Of a stretch of 54,345 nt of DNA, positions 43,616-52,170 are shown one piece after another. Both the position numbers and the translations under genes were made by a program. Each line of letters opens with the position of its first letter. Position 1 is the stretch's first letter. The notes beneath the pieces were generated by a model. The model worked only from the letters and a program-made list of their open reading frames with translations, was not told the DNA's origin and did not search any database. The stretch spans positions 1-54,345 of the forward strand of contig LVBK01000002.1 of the NCBI GenBank assembly GCA_001604385.1, in the 5' to 3' direction. Source of the stretch: Spirochaetales bacterium Spiro_09 (GTDB lineage Bacteria; Spirochaetota; Spirochaetia; Treponematales; Treponemataceae).

Positions 43616-44629
43616 GTGGCGAAAAATCCATTGATGTCTACAAATCCATTGATTTATTCGACTCCCCGCTTCTTCATCCTTGTGCTTTCCATTTTTTTTG
43701 CCGTTGTATCCTGCGCTCCCGGCCGTACACAAAAATCCGCACAACCCGAACAGGAAGGCATTATTGTGGGTTTTTCACAAATCGGGGCAGAGAGCGCCTG
43801 GCGGAATTGCAATACGGCTTCAGTGCAAAATGCCGCACTGGAAAGTGGCGTACAGCTCATTTACCTGAATGCGGAACAAAAGAAGGAAAACCAGATAAAG
43901 GCGATTCGTTCGTTCATTGCATATCAGGTCGATGTTATCGCCTTTGTGCCGATAGTCTCGGATGGATGGGATAATGTCTTGCAGGAGGCGAAAGGGGCGG
44001 GAATTCCGGTATTGGTGACGGACAGGAAAATTATCACGTCGGATGAAAGCCTGTATGCCGGGTTTATCGGGACGGATAGCGAGCAGGAAGGCCGCAATGC
44101 CGCTCTCTTTCTTCTGCGGAAATTTCAGCATGCCCCGGTAGTACGGATAGTCGAGCTCTATGGAACCGAGGGCTCGTCCGTCGCGGATGGAAGGGCTCGC
44201 GGGTTTCGCGAGGTATTGCAGTATCATGACAAGTTTTCCGTAGTGTACAGCGAATCCGGTGATTTTTTACGTTCCAAGGGCTATGAATTGATGACCGATA
44301 TCCTTTCGCGAATAGAGGGGTTTGAGGCCATTTTTTCCCATAATGATGGTATGACTCTGGGTGCGCTTGAGGCCCTGAAAGAGCGCGGAATCCGTCCCGG
44401 AAAGGATGTTGTCATAGTGACGATTGACGCCGAACAAGCCGCGATAGATGCCCTGAAGGCTGGCGAGGTCAATTGCGTGATCGAATGTAATCCAAAGACC
44501 GGACCCGATATAATGGAGCTTGCGTTGAAGTTGGCGGCCGGAGAATCAATTCCCCGGCTTCTCCATGTGAAGGAGGAAGTCTTCACCGAATTTGACGACC
44601 TGTCCGCTATCGCTCCCCGGGAATATTGA
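43616..44629 (+). CDS. Periplasmic sugar-binding lipoprotein (Peripl_BP_4 type)
   Basis: A 337-residue lipoprotein with a hydrophobic signal and lipobox AVVSC. The mature region matches type 1 periplasmic-binding proteins similar to ribose/galactofuranose binding proteins (YtfQ/RbsB): an early GFSQIGAESAWRN, FIAYQVDVIAFVPIVSDGW and FSHNDGMTLGALEALKERG. I start at the GTG at 43616, 8 nt after AAGGAG; upstream in-frame codons lack a site and a signal. It is followed 1 nt later by a histidine kinase gene and then a YesN-type regulator, with no ABC permease or ATPase nearby, so it likely delivers sugar information to the kinase instead of feeding a transporter. The ligand is unknown. Confidence 0.88.
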   Translation: MAKNPLMSTNPLIYSTPRFFILVLSIFFAVVSCAPGRTQKSAQPEQEGIIVGFSQIGAESAWRNCNTASVQNAALESGVQLIYLNAEQKKENQIKAIRSFIAYQVDVIAFVPIVSDGWDNVLQEAKGAGIPVLVTDRKIITSDESLYAGFIGTDSEQEGRNAALFLLRKFQHAPVVRIVELYGTEGSSVADGRARGFREVLQYHDKFSVVYSESGDFLRSKGYELMTDILSRIEGFEAIFSHNDGMTLGALEALKERGIRPGKDVVIVTIDAEQAAIDALKAGEVNCVIECNPKTGPDIMELALKLAAGESIPRLLHVKEEVFTEFDDLSAIAPREY

Positions 44630-44630
44630 T

Positions 44631-46058
44631 ATGAGTTTCAGTATACGAAGACAGATCAGAAGCTCGTATGTCATTATTATCCTGCTGATGCTTCTTCCTT
44701 CCGTCATTGGAATTGTCGCGTTCCTTGCACAAACAGCCCGATATGATCTGATCATAACGAACGTCAGCAAAACCAATCGGGTAAACCAAATTGTGCGTAC
44801 GGCGGTTTCGGCGGAGCTTTGGGACATTGTCGCCGGGAACAGAAAATTTTCCGAAGGCTCGCAATACGAGATTATTGCCGGGATCAGGCTGAACCTTGAA
44901 GAGATAATCGAAACGACGACGCTCATACAAAACCGGCAGCTTCTTGAAGTGGCCGGCCGTGCGGTCAATACGCTGGAAGTATACGTTGACCGTTTGGGCG
45001 AACAGATTGAAGAGCGGTTTCCGGTGAGCGAGAACGAGCGGATTCTCGATGAGGCTCGCGGAGTGATTGCGCTGGTGTCTGATATCCTTCAGGATTTTAT
45101 CGTTCTGGAAATTGAGTCTGCCGAACGCACAAACGAAAAAATCAAGCAAATGGCTCGTTTGCTCGTTTTTGGCCAGCTGGCGATTGTCGTCCTGGTAACG
45201 CTTTTTGCAAGCTTCGCCCAACGGTCTGTTTCCGTCCGCATCGGGCGCCCGATTGAGCAGCTGGAAATGCTTTCGAACAGAATCGCCGCCGGAGACCTTG
45301 ATGCCCGCGCCGACATTCCGCATGTTCTCGAGCTGGATACCCTGACGGAAAATCTGAACAGAATGGCCCGGAAAATCAGCGCGCTCATCGAGGCGAATAT
45401 CCGCGAGCAGCAAAACCTTCAAAAATCGGAGATGAAAGCGCTGCAGGCCCAAATCACTCCCCATTTTTTGTACAATACCTTCGATACGATCATTTGGCTC
45501 GCGGAGGCGCGGGAATACGACCAGGTTATCGCTCTTACCCGTTCCTTTTCCAGTTTCTTCAGGATATCGCTGAATCGGGGCAAGGACTGGGTCACGGTAG
45601 CGGAAGAATTCGAGCATATCAAAAGCTACTTGACCATTCAGAAAATCAGGTACCGCGACATTCTTGATTATTCCATTCACTATGATGAAAATATGATGAA
45701 CCTTCCAGTCCTGAAGCTGTTGCTGCAACCTATCGTTGAAAATGCCCTGTATCACGGAATAAAAAATAAACGGGGCCGCGGCAATGTGGTTGTCAAGGGG
45801 TGGATTGACGAGACGGGGCTTTGTTTTTCGGTCTCTGACAATGGCATAGGGATGACCCTTGAGCGTTTGCAGGACGTCAGAAATCAAATATGCGCTTCGA
45901 CCGATCCGGAGAATTTGAGCGGTGTATATGGCTTGTATAATGTGAACAAGCGGCTGGCGCTTTATTACGGGGATAAGGCGCGTCTTGAAATTGACAGTAT
46001 GTATCGCGAGGGCACGGTGGTTACCTTTTGCGTGCCGGAGGTAGAGCGGAATGTATAG
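44631..46058 (+). CDS. LytS/YesM-type sensor histidine kinase
   Basis: A 475-residue membrane kinase: N-terminal membrane segment (about 11-32), extracytoplasmic region of ~150 residues, second membrane segment near 178-198, HAMP, and a His_kinase (PF06580-type) domain with His278 in QITPHFLYN, then an ATPase domain with PIVENALYHG and DNGIGM. The start at 44631 follows the binding-protein stop by a single base, so translation is coupled. The regulator gene overlaps its end by 8 bp. With the upstream binding protein and the downstream YesN-like regulator this matches the known binding protein-LytS-YesN type of sugar-sensing unit. Confidence 0.9.
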   Translation: MSFSIRRQIRSSYVIIILLMLLPSVIGIVAFLAQTARYDLIITNVSKTNRVNQIVRTAVSAELWDIVAGNRKFSEGSQYEIIAGIRLNLEEIIETTTLIQNRQLLEVAGRAVNTLEVYVDRLGEQIEERFPVSENERILDEARGVIALVSDILQDFIVLEIESAERTNEKIKQMARLLVFGQLAIVVLVTLFASFAQRSVSVRIGRPIEQLEMLSNRIAAGDLDARADIPHVLELDTLTENLNRMARKISALIEANIREQQNLQKSEMKALQAQITPHFLYNTFDTIIWLAEAREYDQVIALTRSFSSFFRISLNRGKDWVTVAEEFEHIKSYLTIQKIRYRDILDYSIHYDENMMNLPVLKLLLQPIVENALYHGIKNKRGRGNVVVKGWIDETGLCFSVSDNGIGMTLERLQDVRNQICASTDPENLSGVYGLYNVNKRLALYYGDKARLEIDSMYREGTVVTFCVPEVERNV

Positions 46059-47643
46059 TATTTTCCTGGTTGAAGATGAAATAGTGGTTCGTGAAGGAAT
46101 TCGCAACAGTATCCCTTGGGCAGACACGCCCTACGTTCTGGCCGGCGAGGCACCCGACGGCGAAATGGCTCTGTCCCTGATGAAGGATATTAAGCCGGAT
46201 ATTCTGATTACCGATATAAAAATGCCCTTTATGGACGGTCTTGAATTGACGCGACTGATCCGGAAAACGCAGCCCTGGGTTAAAATTATCATCATATCGG
46301 GGCATGACGAGTTTTCATACGCAAAGAAAGCAATCTCACTTGGCGTTGAGGATTATCTTCTGAAACCGGTGTCATCTGTTGATATGCTAAAATCCCTGGA
46401 AAAGGTTTCCAATAAAATCGCGGAGGAAAAGCGGCAGCGACTCAGCTACGAAAACCTGTGCGTGCAGGTCAGAAATACAGCCGGTATTCTTCGGGGTAAA
46501 TGGCTGTGCGAACTTGTTGGCGGTGGCGTTGACGCGGGGGAGGCGGTCGAGCGCGGAAGATCCTTTGATCTCGATCTTATCGCACGAGGCTATATTGTCC
46601 TCGTCGCGTCACTCGAAGTGGAGGCTTCGAAATACACAGAATTCGCAGGGGCAGCCTTGATAGTCGAAACGATTGTCAGCACGCGCGATGATCTGATTTT
46701 TTTCTCGACCAGTATGGATACTCTGGTCATTATCTGCAAGCAGGTAAACGCCGAGAGCCTTGAGGAAACCGTATATGCATTGGGCGGGGCCATCAAGCAT
46801 GAGGTGGAACGGGATACCCTGTGTCGGGTCTCGGTCGGCATTGGACGGCTGGTTACCCATATAGCTGAAATCGCAAGTTCCTTTGCGGATGCCCAGAAAG
46901 CTCTTGCCCAATTAGCCCAGGCGGGTCGACGGGTTATTGCGGGTATCGGTGATATAGAAGTTTTAAATGAAAACGATCTTATGCGTCTTGACGGGGATCC
47001 GGTAGCGGACAGGCTTCGCTCCGCAAAACGATCCGATATAGATGCCCTTGTCGAGCACTTTATGGAACTGCTTGGTGATAAACCGATACATTCAAGCCTT
47101 TTGGGATACTATCTTCTGGGTGACATTATTGTAGCTTCGGCAAAGTTAATTGAATCATTGGGAGGGAAATTGCAGGATGTTTACCCATCAATATTGATAC
47201 AGGAGAACATGATGGACGTAGTCAGTTCTCCCGAGCGGTTCCGGCTCGAGGTCAGAACACTGCTCGACGCAATCATTACCTACAGAGAGTCGGTTGTTAC
47301 CGGCCGGTATGCTCCCATGATTCAAAAAGCCAAGAAATATATCGAGACGCATTTTGCCTCCCAGGATATCTCCCTGCATAGTGTGTCGGAGGAAGTGAAT
47401 GTCAGTCCCAATCATTTCAGTACGCTTTTTTCCCAGGAGACCGGAGTGACGTTTATCGAGTATCTTACCCGGGTGAGGATCGAGAACGCGAAGATGCTTT
47501 TGTCAACGACCGCTATGCGGAGCGCGGAGATTGCCTATGAATCGGGCTTTGGGGATCCTCACTATTTCAGTTTTATCTTCAAGAAAAATACGGGTATGTC
47601 CCCTACGGAATTCCGCTCTGCCTTTACGGTAAGCGGGCAGTAA
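46051..47643 (+). CDS. YesN-type response regulator with AraC DNA-binding domain
   Basis: A 530-residue regulator: receiver domain with phosphorylated Asp55 (ILITDIKMPFMDG) and conserved KPV near residue 105-107, a middle region of ~270 residues typical of YesN proteins, and a C-terminal AraC helix-turn-helix pair (VSEEVNVSPNHFSTLFSQETGVTF and IAYESGFGDPHYFSFIFKKNTG). The start overlaps the kinase gene by 8 bp. It is the last gene of the operon and is followed by an intrinsic terminator about 160 bp downstream. The target genes are not in the window. Confidence 0.92.
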   Translation: MYSIFLVEDEIVVREGIRNSIPWADTPYVLAGEAPDGEMALSLMKDIKPDILITDIKMPFMDGLELTRLIRKTQPWVKIIIISGHDEFSYAKKAISLGVEDYLLKPVSSVDMLKSLEKVSNKIAEEKRQRLSYENLCVQVRNTAGILRGKWLCELVGGGVDAGEAVERGRSFDLDLIARGYIVLVASLEVEASKYTEFAGAALIVETIVSTRDDLIFFSTSMDTLVIICKQVNAESLEETVYALGGAIKHEVERDTLCRVSVGIGRLVTHIAEIASSFADAQKALAQLAQAGRRVIAGIGDIEVLNENDLMRLDGDPVADRLRSAKRSDIDALVEHFMELLGDKPIHSSLLGYYLLGDIIVASAKLIESLGGKLQDVYPSILIQENMMDVVSSPERFRLEVRTLLDAIITYRESVVTGRYAPMIQKAKKYIETHFASQDISLHSVSEEVNVSPNHFSTLFSQETGVTFIEYLTRVRIENAKMLLSTTAMRSAEIAYESGFGDPHYFSFIFKKNTGMSPTEFRSAFTVSGQ

Positions 47644-47806
47644 GGCTCATCGGAATTTTTTTCGTAAAAAATTGAACCTTTCGGATAATATTTCATATGT
47701 ACGACATCCCATCATCCGGGGTAATCTTTTCCTGTCAATTACGGAAGAAAGAAAAAAAGAAAGGTTAACTCTTCCTCCTCTCTTTTTCTTTTGATGTACT
47801 GTCGGG

Positions 47807-47840
47807 GCACTCTGGTTCATAGTCCAGAGTGCTTTTTTTT
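47807..47840 (+). terminator. Rho-independent terminator of the sensing operon
   Basis: A perfect 9-bp stem (GCACTCTGG 47807-47815 with CCAGAGTGC 47824-47832, 8-nt loop) is followed by eight T residues. It lies about 160 bp after the response regulator stop on the plus strand and is the strongest terminator in the window. The gap between them (47644-47806) contains A- and T-rich runs but no gene that I can support. Confidence 0.92.
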
Positions 47841-47845
47841 ATTCT

Positions 47846-47989
47846 CTAGTTCTTCGTCAGCGCCCGGACCGTAATGCCCGTATTGGTCAATTTTGCAAGC
47901 TCGTCTTTTCTGGATGCTACCGGGTTATAGCTCAGGTCGACAGAGGAAAAGCGCGAGAGGATGCGAACGTCCGTTTCGCCAATTTTCAT
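47846..47989 (-). pseudogene. Leucine-rich-repeat protein tail, remnant
   Basis: A 47-codon minus-strand frame, too short to be a complete protein, carrying an LRR-like end: LSRFSSVDLSYNPVASRKDEL then NTGITVRALTKN and stop. The SSVDLSYNP segment matches a leucine-rich repeat. The frame is closed upstream by a stop only four codons before its ATG, and the usual run of repeats and signal peptide is missing, so this is the stranded C terminus of a degraded gene. Confidence 0.5.
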
Positions 47990-47999
47990 TGGTAAATCT

Positions 48000-48123
48000 C
48001 AAGTTTACTCCACTAGAAAAGAGTGAGTCTGAAAGGGCCAAGTTGAAGGATATACGGGTGGTATATGAATCGGATCCTCTTCCCGATTATATTCGCAATT
48101 ATGTTCGTGATAATTATCGGTGA
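48000..48123 (+). pseudogene. Unidentified gene fragment
   Basis: A plus-strand frame ends at 48123; its last ~40 codons (AKLKDIRVVYESDPLPDYIR, continuing to RDNYR) have protein-like composition, while the upstream part of the frame does not. There is no start with a ribosome binding site. It may be the tail of a lost gene. I do not recognise the family, and chance is not excluded. Confidence 0.25.
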
Positions 48124-48199
48124 GTGACCTCACATTTTAGAATTTCTGGGTTCTTGCGATGCGTGTGCAGATAATTCAATAGTCAAGGCTTCTTTTTTT

Positions 48200-48291
48200 C
48201 TTGTAGGGGGAAGTCTCCCCCTGTCTCCAGGGGTTGGCCCTCCGCGTTCCGCTCAGGAGGTCCAACGCCCTTCCGCCACCCCCTCTACAAG
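48200..48291. repeat. Structured G+C-rich repeat abutting the vapC remnant
   Basis: A ~90-bp element with outer arms CTTGTAG (48200-48206) and CTACAAG (48285-48291) and two nested folds: GGGGGA with TCTCCCCC, and TTGGCCCTCC (48234-48243) with GGAGGTCCAA (48256-48265, one mismatch). The right arm overlaps the stop codon of the vapC remnant. It looks like a small cruciform-forming or miniature dispersed element. Confidence 0.6.
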
Positions 48292-48580
48292 AGCAAGCCC
48301 AGCGTGAGGCCGGGAAATCGCTGTAAGTCCCGGTCCCCTGTGGCGATCGTCGCGTTGTGCTCCAATGCGAGTGCGGCAAGATGCGCGTCGGTAACGAGGT
48401 TGACTCCTGTGCCAAGCAGCAGCAATAAGTGGCGGAGAATGCCGCGGTGCACAACCCAGGGTATGCTGACGCTTTTTTTCCCGAATTAAGTGCTGTTTCC
48501 AGCCAGGATACAGCCTCGCGGTTCCGGGGAGACGAGGAATCCGCTGCAGAGAGCAGAATATTCAGATTGGGGATTATCAC
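48285..48580 (-). pseudogene. Broken VapC-type PIN-domain toxin
   Basis: The GTG at 48580 begins an intact PIN N terminus (IIPNLNILLSAADSSSP, including the first acidic ligand position, changed to Asn) up to about residue 36. The frame then shifts: the next segment (SIPWVVHRGILRH) and the PIN C terminus (NLVTDAHLAALALEHNATIA, then TGDRDLQRFPGLTL) continue in another frame to a stop at 48285. Compared with intact VapC proteins of this type (about 140 residues), roughly 40-55 residues between RGILRH and GTGVNLVTD are missing. The GTG overlaps the antitoxin stop, as in functional VapBC operons. Confidence 0.75.
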
Positions 48581-48725
48581 TTACGTGCGTCCAGTTTATC
48601 GGCAACCCCGGAGACTTCCAGTTCAAGGTCTCGGTTACTACTTCCGTAAGCGTCCGCGACTGTCGGGCCGCCAGCTCCTTGAGGGTAATCATTGTCTCGT
48701 CTTCCAGAATAAGCGTCGTTCTCAT
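48577..48725 (-). pseudogene. Frameshifted VapB-type antitoxin
   Basis: The ATG at 48725 starts MRTTLILEDETMITLKELA, a ribbon-helix-helix antitoxin N terminus, extending through RTLTEVVTETL. The matching C terminus (LELEVSGVADKLDARK) is in a different frame and ends in a TGA that overlaps the toxin GTG. One indel near the junction therefore splits the gene. Both partners of the pair are damaged. Confidence 0.65.
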
Positions 48726-48928
48726 ATACACATATAAATGTATTCAATTTATATGTCAAAACATATCATGTAGTGACTAAAGGAACTTTTATCTATGGAC
48801 GGCATTGACAGAAGCCGAACCAGTACCATTCACCGTCTACGATAATATCACGATGTCGTGCAGCTACCTTTCGATGCGTAAGGGTGCCCCGCAACGCCGT
48901 TCGGTGTATACGGGGCGCCCGTTCGTTG

Positions 48929-49420
48929 TCAGAATTCCCTTGACGCACAGTTGAGGGAGGATGAGCGGAATTCAATTTTTTTAATATTCATTTTGTCTTT
49001 CAATAATTCATAGAAAACGGTGCAGAACCATTCACAGGTCGAGGGACCAGTGCTGACGGAGACCCTGCTTTCCGGGAACGATTTTATAAGCGGATGGTTA
49101 AGGGCCTTTGCGGGCGGACCAAAGCGGCTCGTTGTTCCTTTCATTCCTGTTTTCTCGTATCCCTGTAGCACCAAATCAAGCAGGGGATCTCCTTCCTGAA
49201 AAATTGTCCCGTGGTGGAAGTTGTCTGCCACTGCCCAGGCTAATTTTTGTGCCTCTTTGACTGGATATGCATAATTATGCTCGTTCATATCTCCTTCAAT
49301 CTCGAGGGTCAGATATCCGGAGTGTCCATGGAGATAGCTTGCTTCTCCCGGATAATTCATAAAGCGGTGAGCATACTGAAAATCCAGTTTCACTATTGAT
49401 CGGTACTTTCCGTTTGACAT
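48929..49420 (-). CDS. PTPS/QueD-family protein lacking the usual catalytic Cys
   Basis: A 163-residue protein of the 6-pyruvoyl/6-carboxytetrahydropterin synthase fold. The zinc ligands His18 (YAHRF), His31 and His33 (LHGHSG) are present, as is the late Glu in STCEWF. The catalytic Cys that normally sits four residues before the first His of HGH is Ala27 here (Glu26 is adjacent), and the usual Asp-His pair is His68-His69. It may use different chemistry (Glu as in PTPS-III enzymes) or have a non-catalytic role. A strong GAGGGAG site precedes the ATG. No other queuosine or folate gene is nearby, so a QueD role should not be assumed. The preceding 48732-48928 gap has no supportable gene. Confidence 0.75.
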   Translation of the reverse strand: MSNGKYRSIVKLDFQYAHRFMNYPGEASYLHGHSGYLTLEIEGDMNEHNYAYPVKEAQKLAWAVADNFHHGTIFQEGDPLLDLVLQGYEKTGMKGTTSRFGPPAKALNHPLIKSFPESRVSVSTGPSTCEWFCTVFYELLKDKMNIKKIEFRSSSLNCASREF

Positions 49421-49560
49421 ACGTAACTCCCTCTAACTTACTAAAATCAACATCGAATAACGGCAACGCCGCCAGTCTCTAGTATACCCTGTATTCCCTA
49501 TATCTGCTTGCAAAATTAACCCGGGTTTACAAAATAATACGGCGTTATCAGGACTATGAC

Positions 49561-50139
49561 CTAGACCGACGATTCCTTGCCGTAGACCAGGATGTTGCCC
49601 GGTCGAGCCTGTACGTGCTTTGAGGTGTCGTATGCGTTCCAGTGCACGGCATCCTCGGTGTACCGAGTCCGCCCCTTCTTCCGTTCCTTCGGGTATCCGA
49701 CATAGAGCATGCCGACCGGCTGTACCGAATCGCTCAGGGCAAAAAGACGGTGAATGGCATTGCGGTCAAAGCCGCCGATACACACCGTTCCAAGGCCGAG
49801 CGCGGGCGCCGCAATCATCATGTTTTCCATGGCCATGGCACAATCAAGCTCGCCGTTGCCGCCCCAGGGAATGTGGGTGCTATTGCCGCAGATAATGATA
49901 ACCGTATTCGTTTCGTATTCGCCGTATTGGTGGATTGCCTCGTGAATACCGTCGATCCGGTCTCGGTCGGTTACCACGATAAAATCCCAGGGTTGAATAT
50001 TGCAGGCCGAGGGTGCCGCCATTGCCGCCTTGAGGAGCTTGACTATTTTTGTCTTTTCGACTGCACGTCCCGCATCAAAAAGACGGATGCTCCGTCTGGC
50101 GTAGATTGACCGAAACACAATCCATTCTTTCAGTATCAT
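49561..50139 (-). CDS. Nitroreductase-family flavoprotein
   Basis: A 192-residue protein with nitroreductase motifs: RRSIRLFD near the start, APSACNIQPWDFIVV (about 42-56), and ALGLGTVCIGGF and PVGMLYVGYPKE near the C-terminal half. It would bind FMN and reduce nitro- or quinone-type substrates with NAD(P)H in the cytoplasm; the physiological substrate is unknown. AAGGAGG lies 6 nt before the ATG. The GNAT gene upstream ends 31 bp away on the same strand, so the two could be co-transcribed. Confidence 0.88.
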   Translation of the reverse strand: MILKEWIVFRSIYARRSIRLFDAGRAVEKTKIVKLLKAAMAAPSACNIQPWDFIVVTDRDRIDGIHEAIHQYGEYETNTVIIICGNSTHIPWGGNGELDCAMAMENMMIAAPALGLGTVCIGGFDRNAIHRLFALSDSVQPVGMLYVGYPKERKKGRTRYTEDAVHWNAYDTSKHVQARPGNILVYGKESSV

Positions 50140-50170
50140 GACTGTCCTCCTTTATTTTCATACCATAGTC

Positions 50171-51145
50171 TTAAAATCTTCGTTCAAGCGACCAGCTTAC
50201 CGGCTTGAACCATGTGAGCCAAAATACCCGGGCTTCCGGATTCATCGTCTCAAAGTCCACCGAGATGCGGGAATAAGACGCTTCGATAGCCGCTTTTACA
50301 AGCGCATCAAGGAGCCGCGCGCCCAGCTTCCGTCCCCGGAAGGCCGGTTCGACAAAGAGGCCGCAAATGGCTAGGGTGTCATCGCCGTGCACCAGATAAC
50401 TGACGTCGAGGTGCGGTGGGTCTGCCCGTATAAAGCCGGCAAGTACGCCGTCAATTTCGGCGATTAAGGTAATCTGGTCATTGCGCGAAAGCCATTGGCG
50501 CCATTCCTCGATGGTCGATCCGTGTGCGCCGCTCATCAGGATCGGCGGCTGCCCGATGTGCTGGGCCAGCTTTGTGTCAATGGCACACAGAGCCTCTGCG
50601 TCGGATACTCCTGCGCTTCGAATGACCAGCGTTCCTGAATCCTTCTCTGCTTCTGATTCGCAAAGGGCGGACAGCCGCGTATGAAGTTCCTCGGCGGAAT
50701 GCGATGCGTCAGCGACAATGCGCCCCCAGCCGAGAAGTGAAAACTCCTCGAGGAGGGTGCTCGAAGAAGAGGGAATGCCGATGGCATGGACGCCGAGTCC
50801 TTCAGCGACGATATCGGTGAGCAATCGTCGCACAAGCGGGGCAATAAGCGCTGTCGTCTGTGATTCGTCGCGGACTGCCGAACACCAGTCAGGTGTCAGC
50901 GCGCCCCTTCCCAGATTCCGGTAATCGTCAAGGGTGAACCAGCCCAAAAAGGCCTCAAGCCGGCCTGCCTTCTCAATACCGTATACCCGCCCCTCCCGTA
51001 CCATCCATTCAATGCGGCACAAGAGGTCTTCCGTCCTTCGTTCGGGAAGGAAGGGCAGCGTTTTGCACAGACGCTCGATACTCAAGATGGCGAGTTCAGC
51101 CGCTTCTTTGATGCTCTTTTGATCGGTAATAAGAAATGGTGCCAT
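50171..51145 (-). CDS. Tandem-lobe GNAT acetyltransferase
   Basis: A 324-residue protein. The C-terminal half is a typical GNAT domain (ICGLFVEPAFRGRKLGARLLDALVKAA then VDFETMNPEARVFWLTWFKPVSW). The N-terminal half has GNAT-like secondary structure without a clear acetyl-CoA motif. The substrate is unknown. The start is ambiguous: the ATG at 51145 is used here, but ATGs at 51160 and 51163 are in frame and none has a strong site. It is divergent from the APH-type gene. Confidence 0.75.
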   Translation of the reverse strand: MAPFLITDQKSIKEAAELAILSIERLCKTLPFLPERRTEDLLCRIEWMVREGRVYGIEKAGRLEAFLGWFTLDDYRNLGRGALTPDWCSAVRDESQTTALIAPLVRRLLTDIVAEGLGVHAIGIPSSSSTLLEEFSLLGWGRIVADASHSAEELHTRLSALCESEAEKDSGTLVIRSAGVSDAEALCAIDTKLAQHIGQPPILMSGAHGSTIEEWRQWLSRNDQITLIAEIDGVLAGFIRADPPHLDVSYLVHGDDTLAICGLFVEPAFRGRKLGARLLDALVKAAIEASYSRISVDFETMNPEARVFWLTWFKPVSWSLERRF

Positions 51146-51225
51146 ACTGTTTTTTCCCATCATGCTATGGTAGGCTAAATTGATACAGAGTGCAATCAAC
51201 TTTTTATACGATGGGGCAACGGCAC

Positions 51226-52155
51226 ATGACGAAAGAACAGGTAGTTACATTTTTCAACTCGCGCGGTATTCCGGTTGATTCGCTTCAAACGGTGAAAGGC
51301 AGTTTTGACAAGGATATTTTTCTGGTCAATGGAACCCATGTGCTGCGCCCGTCGCACGCGGATATGACAAAAGAGCTTGACTCTTTCCGGCGTATCGCGC
51401 ATCTGCAACATGTTCCCCGTATTGTGGATTCCGGCACCTTCGAATCTGACGGTACCTGCCAATTTATACTGGTAAGTCTTTTGCCTGGAGACGATTTAAT
51501 CGGCGCGCAGGAAAATCTTTGCGAAGCTGAAAGCGAGGAACTGGGCCGCGCTCTTGCGGCTTTTCTTGACAGCCTGCACGGTATATCGGGTACCTCCTGG
51601 GATATCGGTCATTATGTGCCTCTTGTACCGCAACCGGTGCAAAGCTGGAGAAGTGGTCATCGTGCCTATCGTGAATTTCTTGAATCGTCCCTGAAAGACT
51701 TGCCGTGCGCGGAAAAACCGGTGTATGGCCGCGCCTTTTCCCTGCTGCGGGAGCTGGAAGACTCCCTTTCTTTTCAGGGCGGACCGGTATTGCTGCATAA
51801 CGATTTCCATCCGAAGAATATTATCGTCAACCGGGGCAGGTTTTCCGGGGTTATCGACTGGGAATGTTCGCAGTTCGGCGAAGCCGATTTTGAATTGTGT
51901 CACCTTATTCACTGGTGTCTTTTCCCCCCGAAGGAAGGCTCCGGTTTCCACCCCGTTTTGGGCTCGCTCCTTCGCGCGCGTCCCCGCTGCACGCGCGTGA
52001 GCGACCTTGAAGCTCGGCTGACTATCTACCAGATAGAACACGAGCTTGTACAGATTCTCTGGAGCGGCGGCTCGCGCGCGGCAGAATGTGAACGACGGCT
52101 CGAGGTCTGGCTGTCGGGCGCAGTCGGAAAGCTTCTTGCCGGACTGAATTACTGA
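51226..52155 (+). CDS. Aminoglycoside phosphotransferase (APH)-family kinase
   Basis: A 309-residue kinase-fold protein. The Brenner/catalytic motif is VLLHNDFHPKNIIV (HxDxxxxN) and the metal-binding motif is GVIDWECSQFGEADFELCHL; the glycine-rich and lysine region is weak. APH-family members phosphorylate aminoglycosides, choline, homoserine and other small molecules, so resistance should not be assumed. I list the ATG at 51226, though ATG 51211 is also possible and neither has a clear ribosome binding site. It is convergent with the S41 gene, 15 bp apart. Confidence 0.8.
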   Translation: MTKEQVVTFFNSRGIPVDSLQTVKGSFDKDIFLVNGTHVLRPSHADMTKELDSFRRIAHLQHVPRIVDSGTFESDGTCQFILVSLLPGDDLIGAQENLCEAESEELGRALAAFLDSLHGISGTSWDIGHYVPLVPQPVQSWRSGHRAYREFLESSLKDLPCAEKPVYGRAFSLLRELEDSLSFQGGPVLLHNDFHPKNIIVNRGRFSGVIDWECSQFGEADFELCHLIHWCLFPPKEGSGFHPVLGSLLRARPRCTRVSDLEARLTIYQIEHELVQILWSGGSRAAECERRLEVWLSGAVGKLLAGLNY

Positions 52156-52170
52156 AGACTCCCTGCTGTC

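Noticed and set aside
44607..46127. A 506-codon minus-strand frame across the LytS-type kinase.
   Set aside because: It runs opposite a complete kinase gene within a tightly coupled operon; no recognisable domain.
48200..48291. Intrinsic terminator.
   Set aside because: The T-rich tract lies on the 5' side for the plus strand and is absent downstream on the minus strand; the multi-hairpin form fits a repeat better.
48793..48975. Minus-strand frame ending in a Trp/Phe/Cys-rich peptide.
   Set aside because: It overlaps the end of the PTPS-family gene in another frame, has no ribosome binding site and no family resemblance.
51226..52155. Aminoglycoside resistance gene.
   Set aside because: Only generic kinase-fold motifs are visible; the family phosphorylates many unrelated small molecules.
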